The translations under genes and the position numbers were made by a program. The notes under the pieces were generated by a model, which saw nothing but the letters and a program-made list of their open reading frames with translations, was not told the origin of the DNA and did not search any database. From the NCBI RefSeq assembly GCF_021531915.1, contig NZ_JAFBIV010000019.1, forward strand, positions 1 through 37,408: a stretch of 37,408 nucleotides of DNA, given 5' to 3'. Shown in pieces: positions 16,909 through 24,689 of the stretch (positions are counted from its first letter, which is position 1; each line of letters opens with the position of its first letter). The stretch is from Oscillibacter valericigenes. GTDB lineage: Bacteria; Bacillota; Clostridia; Oscillospirales; Oscillospiraceae.

Positions 16909-17379
16909 ATGTCCACTTACAAAGTTGCCGGACGCGGCGAAAAAAACAAATTCTTTGATGAGGCTGCATATAACTCTGCTGTGAACTACGTCCTTGATCC
17001 TGAGAAGGCGGTTTATGCCGGGGGATGCAATATTAGCTCTGTGCAATTGGCGGCACAGGAGATGGAAGAGACGGCCATGGAGTTTGGGAAGGAGAATGGG
17101 AAGAAGGTGCGCCATTCAGTGCTCAGTTTTGGTGAGAATGAGCATGTTACACCCGAGCAGGCAGACCGTTTTGCCAAGAAAATAATCGAGTATTATGAAC
17201 CGGATTACCAGATGGTCTATGCCGTCCATGCCAACACGGATGATGTACACATCCACTTTGTCATGAATCACATTTCCTGCGCTGACGGACACCGTTATCA
17301 GGGGAAGAAAGCAGATTACTATGGCTTCATGAATCATATCAAGCAGGTAACGCATTTTCCGGTTATTCCGGTCAAGTAA
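16909..17379 (+). CDS. Short MOBP-type relaxase/mobilization nuclease
   Basis: 156 residues, only the catalytic domain of a relaxase, which nicks oriT and stays bound to the 5' end for transfer. Motif I with the candidate nucleophile Tyr is in AVNYVLDPEK (Tyr27 region) and motif III with metal-binding His is DDVHIHFVMNH (about 113-123). Typical relaxases are 300-600 residues; the helicase, primase or oligomerisation tail is absent, yet the gene ends cleanly with a terminator, so this is probably a natural short form, not a truncation. GAGGAGG precedes the ATG. The structured region upstream is the likely oriT. It would depend on a coupling protein and channel provided by another element. Confidence 0.85.
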   Translation: MSTYKVAGRGEKNKFFDEAAYNSAVNYVLDPEKAVYAGGCNISSVQLAAQEMEETAMEFGKENGKKVRHSVLSFGENEHVTPEQADRFAKKIIEYYEPDYQMVYAVHANTDDVHIHFVMNHISCADGHRYQGKKADYYGFMNHIKQVTHFPVIPVK

Positions 17380-17383
17380 GTAA

Positions 17384-17410
17384 AGAGGGCTGCCTGAGCA
17401 GCCCTCTTTG
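17384..17410 (+). terminator. Terminator of the relaxase gene
   Basis: Perfect 10-bp stem (AGAGGGCTGC with GCAGCCCTCT), 4-base loop, then TTG. It begins 4 bases after the stop codon. Confidence 0.85.
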
Positions 17411-17537
17411 TACCCATATAGGACAGTGCAATCTATAAAAACGCAATATCATCATAAACACTGGGTAATGTCCCTTCTGAAGCTGATGCAATCAAATTTG
17501 TGAAAAGGGCGTGCCTATACGCAAGGCTTGCGGCCGA

Positions 17538-17723
17538 TTATAAAACCGTATGAGATGCCTCTAAAAAATCACGTACTGCGGCCTTTGGAATCTTCCAGCA
17601 ACGGCCAATCCGAAAAGCTTTGATCGCATCTGAGTTCAGCAGGCGGTATGCTGTATTCCGCCCAATCATCAATATGCTGCATAACTCGTCAATGGTCAAC
17701 AATGCGTCCTCTTGCTCAAACAA
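17538..17723 (-). CDS. Excisionase-family HTH protein
   Basis: 61 residues from a TTG start at 17723. I prefer this start because AAGGAG lies 9 bases upstream, while the earlier TTG (17732) touches the RBS. The protein is a single HTH_17/Xis-like fold: LLTIDELCSILMIGRNTAYR then FRIGRCWKIPKAAVRDFL. It resembles the island protein at 32665-32853 in layout and in the (F/W)(K/R)IP motif. Such small proteins act as recombination directionality factors or as repressors. It faces away from the MntA/HepT genes and is convergent with the relaxase, which suggests regulation of transfer or of the element. Its exact job is unknown. Confidence 0.75.
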   Translation of the reverse strand: MFEQEDALLTIDELCSILMIGRNTAYRLLNSDAIKAFRIGRCWKIPKAAVRDFLEASHTVL

Positions 17724-17885
17724 GGTTACCAACTCCTTTTTTTCATTTACCAGTATGTTGAATGAATAAACTTTGGTATCAGATAGCAGACAAAATCACT
17801 GAACCGTTTTGCTCGTTGATCTGGCAAGAGCCGATGGATAACAATGTCTATATAGGAGAAATTGACCGTTGTATCCTGACTTTGC

Positions 17886-17914
17886 TTGTAAATGTGCATT
17901 TTCCTTGGTATACT
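17886..17914 (+). promoter_or_regulatory. Promoter of mntA-hepT
   Basis: TTGTAA at 17886-17891, 17-base spacer, TATACT at 17909-17914, 38 bases before the mntA start. Confidence 0.65.
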
Positions 17915-17952
17915 AAAGTTGAATAAAGGAGCATTTGCGGGAGGTGTCTTCC

Positions 17953-18249
17953 ATGAAAACCTATGCACTGGATGAGATACGGGAAGTCGTGTCTAGGTTG
18001 GCTGCGCAGTATGGCGCGAAGCGAGTCTATTTGTTTGGTTCCTATGCCAGGGGCGATATGACGGATTCCAGTGATATTGACCTGCGAATCGACAAGGGGG
18101 CAATCAAAGGCTTCCAATTAGCTGGCCTTCTCCTGGACTTGGAGGATTCTCTTGGACGGCATGTGGATTTGGTTCCCACTACCAGCCTTGACCAGCGTTT
18201 TTTGGATTCCATCCGAGATGATGAGGTGTTGCTTTATGAAGCCTCTTGA
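17953..18249 (+). CDS. mntA: MntA-type nucleotidyltransferase antitoxin
   Basis: 98 residues, a minimal nucleotidyltransferase fold. The active-site motif is GSYARGDMTDSSDIDL (29-44), with Asp41 and Asp43; the third Asp is likely Asp72 in HVDLVP. In studied MntA/HepT systems the antitoxin MntA adds AMP units to a Tyr of HepT and so silences it. The start at 17953 has GGAGGTG upstream; an in-frame ATG at 17935 lacks an RBS. It overlaps hepT by 14 bases, the usual coupling for this pair, and has its own promoter. All catalytic residues appear present. It likely stabilises the island. Confidence 0.92.
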   Translation: MKTYALDEIREVVSRLAAQYGAKRVYLFGSYARGDMTDSSDIDLRIDKGAIKGFQLAGLLLDLEDSLGRHVDLVPTTSLDQRFLDSIRDDEVLLYEAS

Positions 18250-18589
18250 CCGCAATATTAGTATTCTGGAGCATATCGTTTCTTACTGCCAGCAGATCGA
18301 GCAGACGATAGAACGCTTTGGAGATGACAAAGTTACTTTCCAAAATGACCCGATCTACCGGAATGCCGCTGCACTTTGTATCCTTCAGATTGGTGAACTG
18401 GTGGGAAAGCTGACAGACGAGTTTCGGGAGCAACATCCCGCTGTTCCGTGGCGTCAAATCAAAGCCATGCGAAATATTGTTGCTCATAGCTACGGCACCG
18501 TAGACCCTGAGATTACCTGGGAGATTATCACAGATGACATTCCTGCGCTGAAGAAATATTGCGAGGTAATTATTACCTCGCAAGAATAA
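18236..18589 (+). CDS. hepT: HepT-type HEPN toxin ribonuclease
   Basis: 117 residues, a HEPN domain of the HepT/DUF86 family. The catalytic Rx4HxY motif is complete: R79, H84 and Y86 in MRNIVAHSYG. Known HepT toxins are RNases and are inactivated by AMPylation at the motif's Tyr by MntA. The ATG at 18236 lies inside the mntA gene, 14 bases before its stop, so translation is coupled. A strong hairpin ends the operon 6 bases after the stop. The pair is a common addiction and anti-phage module on mobile elements. Both partners look functional. Confidence 0.92.
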   Translation: MKPLDRNISILEHIVSYCQQIEQTIERFGDDKVTFQNDPIYRNAAALCILQIGELVGKLTDEFREQHPAVPWRQIKAMRNIVAHSYGTVDPEITWEIITDDIPALKKYCEVIITSQE

Positions 18590-18594
18590 CCACC

Positions 18595-18663
18595 GTCCCA
18601 TCAGGGTACTTACCACAGTGGCATGTGCCAACCTGTGATAGTTGCCTCTGATGGGACTCTTTT
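18595..18663 (+). terminator. Long hairpin terminator after hepT
   Basis: Outer perfect 10-bp stem (GTCCCATCAG at 18595-18604 with CTGATGGGAC at 18648-18657), with an inner imperfect hairpin, then TCTTTTAT. Confidence 0.75.
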
Positions 18664-18712
18664 ATATGTGTCAATAGGTTGTGCTCCAATGGAGTGACGA
18701 AAAATATCTTGC

Positions 18713-19198
18713 TCAACAGTGGTAGTCGATTGCGCTCCCAACATAATAAGGCTTTGATACGTCTGCGCTGCGAATCCAGGTATCCAGCGGGAATAGTTCC
18801 CCGATACCTGGATCATAGACATAGGACCCGAATTTGTCTGAATAGCTCTCTGCCATGCCTTGCAGTGCCAGGTCAAAAGCAACGGATGGCACTGCACCTG
18901 AGAACACAGCATACTCGGTTTCAGCCAACGCAGCTACAGCCTTTTTGAAATACTCGAAAGCGCCTTTGAAGTATTCCTTCCGAATGTCCGGAGAGAGCAT
19001 CAGTTTATTGCCATCCCATGTGCAGGATGAACCAAGGTGATGGGCAAGGCGGTTGATTTCCTGTTCCCGGTCATCATCAGATACTTCAGAGGCCCCATCG
19101 GACACCGAATCGAAAAACCACGCAGGCAGGCTTCCAACAGTTGCTCTACCGCTTTTGGGGATAGGCTTGTCGGAGATCTCATAGATCGTGTTGTGCAT
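18713..19198 (-). CDS. Hypothetical protein, co-transcribed with the LPD28 protein
   Basis: 161 residues, soluble and acidic, with no signal peptide or membrane segment. I cannot name a family. Visible landmarks are a Trp/Phe motif near the start (LPAWFFDSVSD), a charged helix (SDDDREQEINRLAHHL) and a C-terminal stretch GSYVYDPGIGELFPLDTWI. The ATG at 19198 has GGAGGGGGCGG upstream. It overlaps the end of the LPD28 gene by 20 bases, so the two are coupled and probably act together. It is the last gene of the minus-strand run before the hepT terminator. Being part of the accessory block, it may counter host defences or serve transfer, but this is not shown by the sequence. Confidence 0.7.
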   Translation of the reverse strand: MHNTIYEISDKPIPKSGRATVGSLPAWFFDSVSDGASEVSDDDREQEINRLAHHLGSSCTWDGNKLMLSPDIRKEYFKGAFEYFKKAVAALAETEYAVFSGAVPSVAFDLALQGMAESYSDKFGSYVYDPGIGELFPLDTWIRSADVSKPYYVGSAIDYHC

Positions 19199-19535
19199 TT
19201 ACCGCCCCCTCCTTTACGCCATACTTTTTCAAAAATTCCGGGATGGCTGCACAGGTATCTCCTTCTGCATAAACCCAATCCTCGCTGTCAAAATTCAGAT
19301 ATCCGCTTTCTGGGATATCCATAGGCTGCGCTGTCAGGATGGTTCCATAGAAATTGACGAGAATACCCCGGGCCAACTGGCAGGGGTCTCCCCAATCGCT
19401 GTCTGCATGGCGGACTTCATACAGAAACATATCTGCCGGGATCGTGGCACGGTCCACCCTCCAGTCTGTAAACAGAGCTGGTATACCAAGCACAGCCACT
19501 TCATCGTAGATGATATCGTTCGCATTTCTTCTCAT
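19179..19535 (-). CDS. LPD28 domain-like protein
   Basis: 118 residues. The sequence resembles what I know as the LPD28 domain (large polyvalent protein-associated domain 28), found on conjugative elements and phages, either free-standing or as part of giant polyvalent proteins. The recognisable stretches are DEVAVLGIPALFTDWRVDR, FLYEVRHADSDWGDP and ARGILVNFYGT. The molecular role is unknown. The start at 19535 is supported by GGAGAGGT upstream; the reading frame is open further to 19589 but runs through the terminator hairpin at 19558. It is followed by the 161-residue gene with a 20-base overlap. Confidence 0.75.
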   Translation of the reverse strand: MRRNANDIIYDEVAVLGIPALFTDWRVDRATIPADMFLYEVRHADSDWGDPCQLARGILVNFYGTILTAQPMDIPESGYLNFDSEDWVYAEGDTCAAIPEFLKKYGVKEGAVNAQHDL

Positions 19536-19557
19536 AGTCAGACCTCTCCATAAAAAT

Positions 19558-19577
19558 GGCCCCGGAAAACCGGGGCT
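19558..19577 (-). terminator. Terminator after the VWA/metallopeptidase gene
   Basis: 8-bp stem (AGCCCCGG/CCGGGGCC with one G-U pair), loop TTTT, then ATTTTTA on the minus strand. Confidence 0.75.
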
Positions 19578-19607
19578 GTAAAACTGCATAGTGTTGTTGA
19601 CGTGCCG

Positions 19608-21374
19608 CTACTTCAATCGGAATACTGGGCCACGCGGCGTAAAGGGTAAATGGTTGCCAGCAGGAATCAGAAATGCGTGGTTGCGCCCGTAAAGTGTCAA
19701 ACGTTCACAGCATCCATCCGTAATAATCAGGAGTGGGGCGTCTTTCGGAAAAGCATCATCCTTATCAAGAAGATCGATTCCCGGCTGCAACCGAGTCCCT
19801 CCCCTGCCACGGATTCTGACAGTTTCCGCAATATCCTCTGGGGACATAACGCCCTGGTCATAGGCAGCGGCATCACAGAAAACAACACGGATATGGTGGA
19901 CATCTCTGGATTCAGCGTAGCTTGCGATAGCGCCAAGGGCGGCAGCAAGCAAGCTTCGATCCATGGAACCGGAGGTATCCAGAAGAACGCCAAAGATGCG
20001 TTGTTCAGTTTGCCCTTCCGGGAATGTCCATGCAGGGCGGGGGATATCTGGCGTAGAGCTTTGGCGGCGGCTGATACGGGCGTAGGTGCGCTGAGGCTCT
20101 AACGGCTGAAATTGCTCGCCAAACCATTTGGCAAGCTCCACATCCCATCGGATAGGCGGTTGGTTGATGGCACGGACTTCTTCTATAAAATTACCGGGAA
20201 GTTCTCCTCGTCCTCGTTGCTGATGATAGTCCAATCCCCGCTGGATGGCAGACCGATAAAATGCATCGATCTCTGCCCCGCTCTGCGTTTCCCACCAATT
20301 ATCCCCATTGTAGATAATATCCTTTGGATCGAGACTCTGATAATACTTCAAATTTTCACAAAGGACATCATAGATGGATTCTGCGGACATTCCTTTGAAA
20401 TGCTCGTCGTAGAGAGCGGTTTCCGGCATCTGTCCAACGTTCATTTCCAAAAGCCAGCCATTGATGACATAATCGCAGGCTACGTTCCATAATATCGGGT
20501 CCCGTTCTTCCCGACGCACATCATGTCGGAGAGCAGCGTGCAGAAACTCATGAGCCAAGACAAATTTCCACTCATGATAGTTCATGCGGCAGCGGCTATT
20601 GATATAGATTTCCTGCAAATGCGGGTCTACCGCTGCTACCTGAATGTGCATCCTTTGGACGGTCTCTGTATCGTCCACTAGATGAAAGCCTGATGCCACA
20701 GCTCCCAGCAGCGGATAACTGCTGACGAACCACTCTTTTGCTCGTCGGTATGTAGTATGAAAGCCGCGTCTGTTCTTTTGCATATCGGGAGAAATGCCAC
20801 CAGCCGTTTCAATGGATGATTTCAGTGCATCCCGGATGGAGTCCGCAAACGCCTCCTGAAAACTCTCGTACCGCCCTTGCCCTTCCCAATGCATGTCCAT
20901 TCTCCCCTGAGACATCATGCTCAAGCTGCGGACAGGTCTGCTGCCGGGATCAGCCAGAAACCTTTCGTAAAGTTTTTCTTCTGAGCCCTGAAATGCCTGT
21001 ACAAAGCTAGTGTCCATTGGCGGAGTCCCGATGTGACTGTCCAACAGGAATCGAGTCACGATGAGGTCGCAGGCTTCCTGCCATACTGGGTCATCCTTGC
21101 GGTTTTCGGCAAAATGCCCCATTCCCAAATGCAATAGGCAGTGCGCGATAACGAACGTCCATTCGTCTGCGGTTGCCTGTTTCCGTGGATTTAGATAAAT
21201 GTACCCCATGCTCGTTACATACGCCCAATCATCTCTTGCCATGGGATAGCTGTTATCACAGTAGATATTCATTACGTCTGCAGCCAAGCCTCCCAGCGGG
21301 GATTGCCCAAGTATTTTATAGGCAGCATCTAAGGGGTTGGATGCATTGGACTTCTTTTCAGCGGTTTTCTTCAT
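19608..21374 (-). CDS. VWA-domain metallopeptidase (DUF2201-like) with duplicated peptidase region
   Basis: 588 residues. Two related peptidase-like regions are visible: the first has IAHCLLH (76-82), where Glu of HExxH is replaced by Cys79; the second has LAHEFLH (274-279) and is intact, with H284 as a possible further ligand. The sequences around both (DEWTFVIAH and HEWKFVLAH; QEACDLIVTRFLL and NVACDYVINGWLL) show internal duplication. The C-terminal part is a von Willebrand A domain with a full MIDAS: DTSGS (466-470), T527 in GRGGTR and D553 in ITDG. It starts 4 bases after the MoxR gene on the same strand, the usual VWA-MoxR pairing, where the ATPase remodels targets and the VWA protein selects them. 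Target unknown. Confidence 0.85.
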   Translation of the reverse strand: MKKTAEKKSNASNPLDAAYKILGQSPLGGLAADVMNIYCDNSYPMARDDWAYVTSMGYIYLNPRKQATADEWTFVIAHCLLHLGMGHFAENRKDDPVWQEACDLIVTRFLLDSHIGTPPMDTSFVQAFQGSEEKLYERFLADPGSRPVRSLSMMSQGRMDMHWEGQGRYESFQEAFADSIRDALKSSIETAGGISPDMQKNRRGFHTTYRRAKEWFVSSYPLLGAVASGFHLVDDTETVQRMHIQVAAVDPHLQEIYINSRCRMNYHEWKFVLAHEFLHAALRHDVRREERDPILWNVACDYVINGWLLEMNVGQMPETALYDEHFKGMSAESIYDVLCENLKYYQSLDPKDIIYNGDNWWETQSGAEIDAFYRSAIQRGLDYHQQRGRGELPGNFIEEVRAINQPPIRWDVELAKWFGEQFQPLEPQRTYARISRRQSSTPDIPRPAWTFPEGQTEQRIFGVLLDTSGSMDRSLLAAALGAIASYAESRDVHHIRVVFCDAAAYDQGVMSPEDIAETVRIRGRGGTRLQPGIDLLDKDDAFPKDAPLLIITDGCCERLTLYGRNHAFLIPAGNHLPFTPRGPVFRLK

Positions 21375-21377
21375 AAA

Positions 21378-22433
21378 CTATTTCCTTTTTCCGACCAAGT
21401 TCGGAATATCCTTGGCAGCTTCCACGATAAACCAGCTTGGCAGCGCTTTATCATCCTCCGGAGTGATAGCCATCTGTGCGATCTCCAAACTGATTTCCGC
21501 CAATTCCACCAGCAGCTCTTTTGCCCGGTGCGCCAGCGTTCTGGCGCTTCCGCTCAACTGATTGCGCGTGGGCGGCAGCTCCTTTACCAACTGAGACCGA
21601 AAGCTTTGGGCAAGGAAATACAGAACGTCCCGATCCTCTGCTCTTTCCGGCCAACGCTGCTCTCCGTCTATGATTCTCTTAACAGAATACTTACACCGTA
21701 CCTGACGGACATAGGCAACAAACTGTGTGGCATGGGCGGAAGTCAGGCAGCCATGAGCCAGCAACGACAGGTTTGCTTCGGAGATATGATCTCCATAGCT
21801 TTGAATGGCATCACTCAGCATGTGCCAGCTTCTGGGCGTGGAAAAGGGCTCCTCCGTCTTAGGTGGCTGAGCCCACAGGTGATCGGGACGGGAGCAGATG
21901 TAGTCGTAGACGTAACGATGGATATTGTTTTGCGGCGCCCATTCCAGCCAGATTCGGCTGTTTGCGGTCATTTCCACATGGAACATCCGGTTCAGCAGAG
22001 CGGAAGACATGGGCCGGGTAATGGCATTGTCCTGCGCACGGTTGCCAGCGCCGATGATGATAGACCCCTCCGGCAGATGATACTCTCCGATGCGACGCTC
22101 CAAGATCAGCGAGTAAAACGCTTTCTGCACCTCATGAGAGCAGGCATTCAGCTCGTCCAGAAAAAGGCAGTAGGGTTCATCACGGGCAATGCTGCGGGGT
22201 GGGCAAAATACGCTCCGCCCATCCGTGATTTGCGGAACGCCAATGATATCCTCCGGGGCTAACTGACTGCCCAGCAGGGACACACACTCCAGACCAAGGT
22301 CCTTTGCGAATTGCTCCACAATAGCGGATTTCCCGATACCGGGAGCACCCCAGATAAATACCGGGCGGACAGTGCCAACATTCAGCAGTATGTCCATCAA
22401 CTGCTTTTGATCGACTTGTACAGGCAGATTCAA
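21378..22433 (-). CDS. MoxR-type AAA+ ATPase
   Basis: 351 residues. Walker A GAPGIGKSA (29-37), Walker B CLFLDELN (89-96), a sensor-like GAGNRAQDN and an arginine finger candidate in ALLNRMFH. The arrangement matches MoxR-family AAA+ proteins, which act as chaperone-like remodelling hexamers with VWA-domain partners. Its partner here is the 588-residue VWA/metallopeptidase encoded 4 bases downstream. The ATG at 22433 follows the terminator of the GTPase gene, so the MoxR-VWA pair probably has its own transcript or read-through control. MoxR/VWA pairs occur in metal insertion, stress survival and conflict systems; the sequence does not say which applies. Confidence 0.88.
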   Translation of the reverse strand: MNLPVQVDQKQLMDILLNVGTVRPVFIWGAPGIGKSAIVEQFAKDLGLECVSLLGSQLAPEDIIGVPQITDGRSVFCPPRSIARDEPYCLFLDELNACSHEVQKAFYSLILERRIGEYHLPEGSIIIGAGNRAQDNAITRPMSSALLNRMFHVEMTANSRIWLEWAPQNNIHRYVYDYICSRPDHLWAQPPKTEEPFSTPRSWHMLSDAIQSYGDHISEANLSLLAHGCLTSAHATQFVAYVRQVRCKYSVKRIIDGEQRWPERAEDRDVLYFLAQSFRSQLVKELPPTRNQLSGSARTLAHRAKELLVELAEISLEIAQMAITPEDDKALPSWFIVEAAKDIPNLVGKRK

Positions 22434-22451
22434 TCTTTGTCCTCCATTTCA

Positions 22452-22480
22452 TAAAAGAGGCCCCGCCAAATGGCGAGGCC
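22452..22480 (-). terminator. Terminator between the GTPase and MoxR genes
   Basis: On the minus strand a 9-bp stem (GGCCTCGCC with GGCGGGGCC, one U-G pair), a 4-base loop and a TCTTTTA tail. Confidence 0.7.
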
Positions 22481-22503
22481 CCAGCAAACAACGTGTACTT
22501 TTA

Positions 22504-23439
22504 TCAGATCGGCCACCACCAGGGCTCGTGCGACTGCCACCAGTCATGGATGGTATCGGCAATCTCACTGACTGCCAGACTTGCGCTGAAGCATACGGAG
22601 CCGATGATCTCGCCGACCATGTCAAAGATGTTGTCCTTCACATATCTGGTGGCCTCCTCGGAACGGTATTCGCTGTTCACGGCCCGAAGCACAGCAATAT
22701 TCTGCTCCACAGGCAATGCGAACACCATTTCGTCCACCAACTTCGCCAGATTGTACTGCTCCCCGGCAGAGACGGGAATGACCTGGTTTTCCCGCAGGCC
22801 AAACTCCTCGGCCATCAGCGTTGCCTTACGGTGGATGTTCTGGAACTGTGTCGCTCCGGGTTCGTGCTGTTCCACGTTCCACGCCCGGAAGGGTTCCATT
22901 TTATCGACTTGCGTCAGTACCAGGAGCACAGGCTTTTTGTCCTCCACAGCAGGGCGGACGATCCGCTCGTAGAAGTCCTTGTCTGCTGCCGTTGCCCGGT
23001 CATCCGCTTTTACCAACCACAGCACCATATCCAGCTTTGGCAGGAGCTCTGTGTACAGTGCCTCGCACATTTCATCTACCTCGGCACTCTCACCCACGCC
23101 GGGAACATCGATCAGCTTGATGCCATTGCAGCCCATGTTCAACAGCACGGATTGAGGGTCACGGGTGCAGGCGGCGACATCATCGATGGGACAAACATCC
23201 TGCCCGAAAAGGGCATTGCACAGGCTGGACTTTCCGGCGCCAGTCTTTCCGAAAAGGCCGATGGCTGGCTGATATTCCAGCATATCGTTGATTTTCTCGG
23301 AGATATCCTGTTTCTGCTTTTCGGTAATTCGCAGGCCGGACGCTTCCAGAGCGTCAAACCATGTCTTTTCTTCGGCGACTTTCCCGGCGGCCTCCTGCAT
23401 ATTTTCCAAAGTCGCTTCATTGGTTTCAGTCGTATTCAT
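22504..23439 (-). CDS. Era-like GTPase (YfjP/YeeP-like)
   Basis: 311 residues. G1 GKTGAGKSS (64-72), G2 Thr92, G3 DVPG (111-114), G4 TQVD (176-179) and a G5-like VSAGE. This is a TRAFAC-class GTPase of the mobile-element type related to YfjP/YeeP. A weakly hydrophobic C-terminus (EIIGSVCFSASLAVSEI, then WWQSHEPWWWPI) could touch the membrane. I chose ATG 23439 because AAAGGA lies 9 bases upstream; a GTG at 23445 is too close. It lies directly upstream of the MoxR-VWA pair on the same strand. Function of such GTPases on islands is poorly known; a sensor or switch role next to an AAA+ machine is inference. Confidence 0.85.
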   Translation of the reverse strand: MNTTETNEATLENMQEAAGKVAEEKTWFDALEASGLRITEKQKQDISEKINDMLEYQPAIGLFGKTGAGKSSLCNALFGQDVCPIDDVAACTRDPQSVLLNMGCNGIKLIDVPGVGESAEVDEMCEALYTELLPKLDMVLWLVKADDRATAADKDFYERIVRPAVEDKKPVLLVLTQVDKMEPFRAWNVEQHEPGATQFQNIHRKATLMAEEFGLRENQVIPVSAGEQYNLAKLVDEMVFALPVEQNIAVLRAVNSEYRSEEATRYVKDNIFDMVGEIIGSVCFSASLAVSEIADTIHDWWQSHEPWWWPI

Positions 23440-23543
23440 GTACACGCATCCTTTCTGTCGTATTCTTTTTGCGCTTCTGTATTTTCAGCATAGCAATCGT
23501 GGTGGACAGACAGTGTCTATTTGAAAAATAATTTTGAAAAACA

Positions 23544-23852
23544 CTATTTTTCTTCGTTTTGCATGTTATGGATGGCACTCTTTTCTTCATCCTCGTCAAA
23601 GGAATATGCGCCATCTATGCTCAGTTCCGCCGCAATACCAGCAGCAAGCTTAAATCCGGCAGAAAAGCTGGCAAGTGTGATCCTGCTAGACAACTCGTCT
23701 GTCAAGTCCCCTAATTCCAACAGTTTTCGCTTGTCCGCTCTGTCCATTTTTTGCACCAACTCATCGTGCAGCGTAGCAATCTCCTGCTCCAGATCAGGGA
23801 AGCTGGGGGCATGAAAAAACTTGGCCTGTAAGCCACACATATAGTCAAGCAT
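23544..23852 (-). CDS. Small helical protein (DUF6809-like, unsure)
   Basis: 102 residues from ATG 23852, which has AGGAGGG 4 bases upstream; this is much better than a longer frame to 23885. It appears all-helical with a pattern of conserved-looking residues, FPDLEQEIATLHDELVQKM and LASFSAGFKLAAGIAAEL, and an acidic tail. It resembles small proteins I remember as DUF6809 from clostridial elements, but I am not certain. It lies downstream of recT by 29 bases on the same strand, so it may be the last gene of the YqaJ-RecT transcript. No enzymatic motif is seen. Confidence 0.7.
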   Translation of the reverse strand: MLDYMCGLQAKFFHAPSFPDLEQEIATLHDELVQKMDRADKRKLLELGDLTDELSSRITLASFSAGFKLAAGIAAELSIDGAYSFDEDEEKSAIHNMQNEEK

Positions 23853-23881
23853 GGTTCCCTCCTGACGCCGTTTCAATATCT

Positions 23882-24688
23882 TCAAGACTCACGGCTAACT
23901 TCTGTGACCTCGCCTGTTTCGCTGTCCACCTCGACCACTGTTCCCGGAACCATGTACATATCTTCGCTGACTTCAGTCTTGATGGTGCCATCCTGCGCCA
24001 TGCCACGGAGGAAGTCGGATTTCAGTGGGGCGTATTTCAGCACCTTTTTGAGAACGGTTTTCTTCGCCATCTCTTCAAAGTTCGTCTGCCATGGACCGGA
24101 GCTGAAAGACTTGCTGTACTGCTGGGCAAAGGTGCGAATGGCATCCATGCTCATTACATCGAACCCAAAGCCGCCGTCCTTGGTGCGAAACATGGCATAA
24201 ACATAGGTAGGTTCTCCTCGGTCGGAAGCAGCGGGGATATGCTTCAAGACAGGCTCCAGCCCGAAGGAATAGGTAAAATCATCGTGTTCATAGACCACCT
24301 GTGCCTGAATGATGCTCACCTCTCCGCTCCGGTAGGCAAGGTCGATCAGGCCCTTATAGCCAAGCTGGAACTGGCATTCGTTGCAGCGGCTCTTGCTGTT
24401 GTAATAGGGAATCAGATAGGCTTGTCCAAGCGGGGTATTGGGTTCCATACCCAACTGTGCTGCTGTCATCATGGCGGCAAGGAAGGACTGGGGCGTGGTC
24501 TGCGCCAGCTTGGGATTGGCGGAAAGGGCAGACAGGACGATGCGGGTAAAACGCTCCGGCGTCATGACAGCGGGAAGCGCCTTTTTGATCTCGCCCTGCA
24601 TCTGCTTGATGTAGACCTGCATGGATGTTTTGGCATCCGGGACCTTTGCCGTTGCTTGCGTGGTGGCTTTCTGAATCATATCACTCAT
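23882..24688 (-). CDS. recT: RecT-family single-strand annealing recombinase
   Basis: 268 residues with the RecT hallmarks: MTPERFTRIVLSAL, the central LGMEPNTPLGQAYLIPY, QFQLGYKGLIDLAYR and the C-terminal AKKTVLKKVLKYAP. RecT proteins bind single-stranded DNA ends made by an exonuclease and anneal them to complementary strands. The gene begins 1 base after the YqaJ stop, so exonuclease and annealing protein are coupled as in phage Red and RecE/RecT. An acidic tail (EVDSETGEVTEVSRES) is typical of partner-binding C-termini. The pair may help the island recombine or repair after transfer. Confidence 0.95.
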   Translation of the reverse strand: MSDMIQKATTQATAKVPDAKTSMQVYIKQMQGEIKKALPAVMTPERFTRIVLSALSANPKLAQTTPQSFLAAMMTAAQLGMEPNTPLGQAYLIPYYNSKSRCNECQFQLGYKGLIDLAYRSGEVSIIQAQVVYEHDDFTYSFGLEPVLKHIPAASDRGEPTYVYAMFRTKDGGFGFDVMSMDAIRTFAQQYSKSFSSGPWQTNFEEMAKKTVLKKVLKYAPLKSDFLRGMAQDGTIKTEVSEDMYMVPGTVVEVDSETGEVTEVSRES

Positions 24689-24689
24689 T

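Noticed and set aside
18562..18582. 21-base palindrome near the end of hepT
   Set aside because: It lies in coding sequence (EVIITSQE region) with no regulatory context; probably chance.
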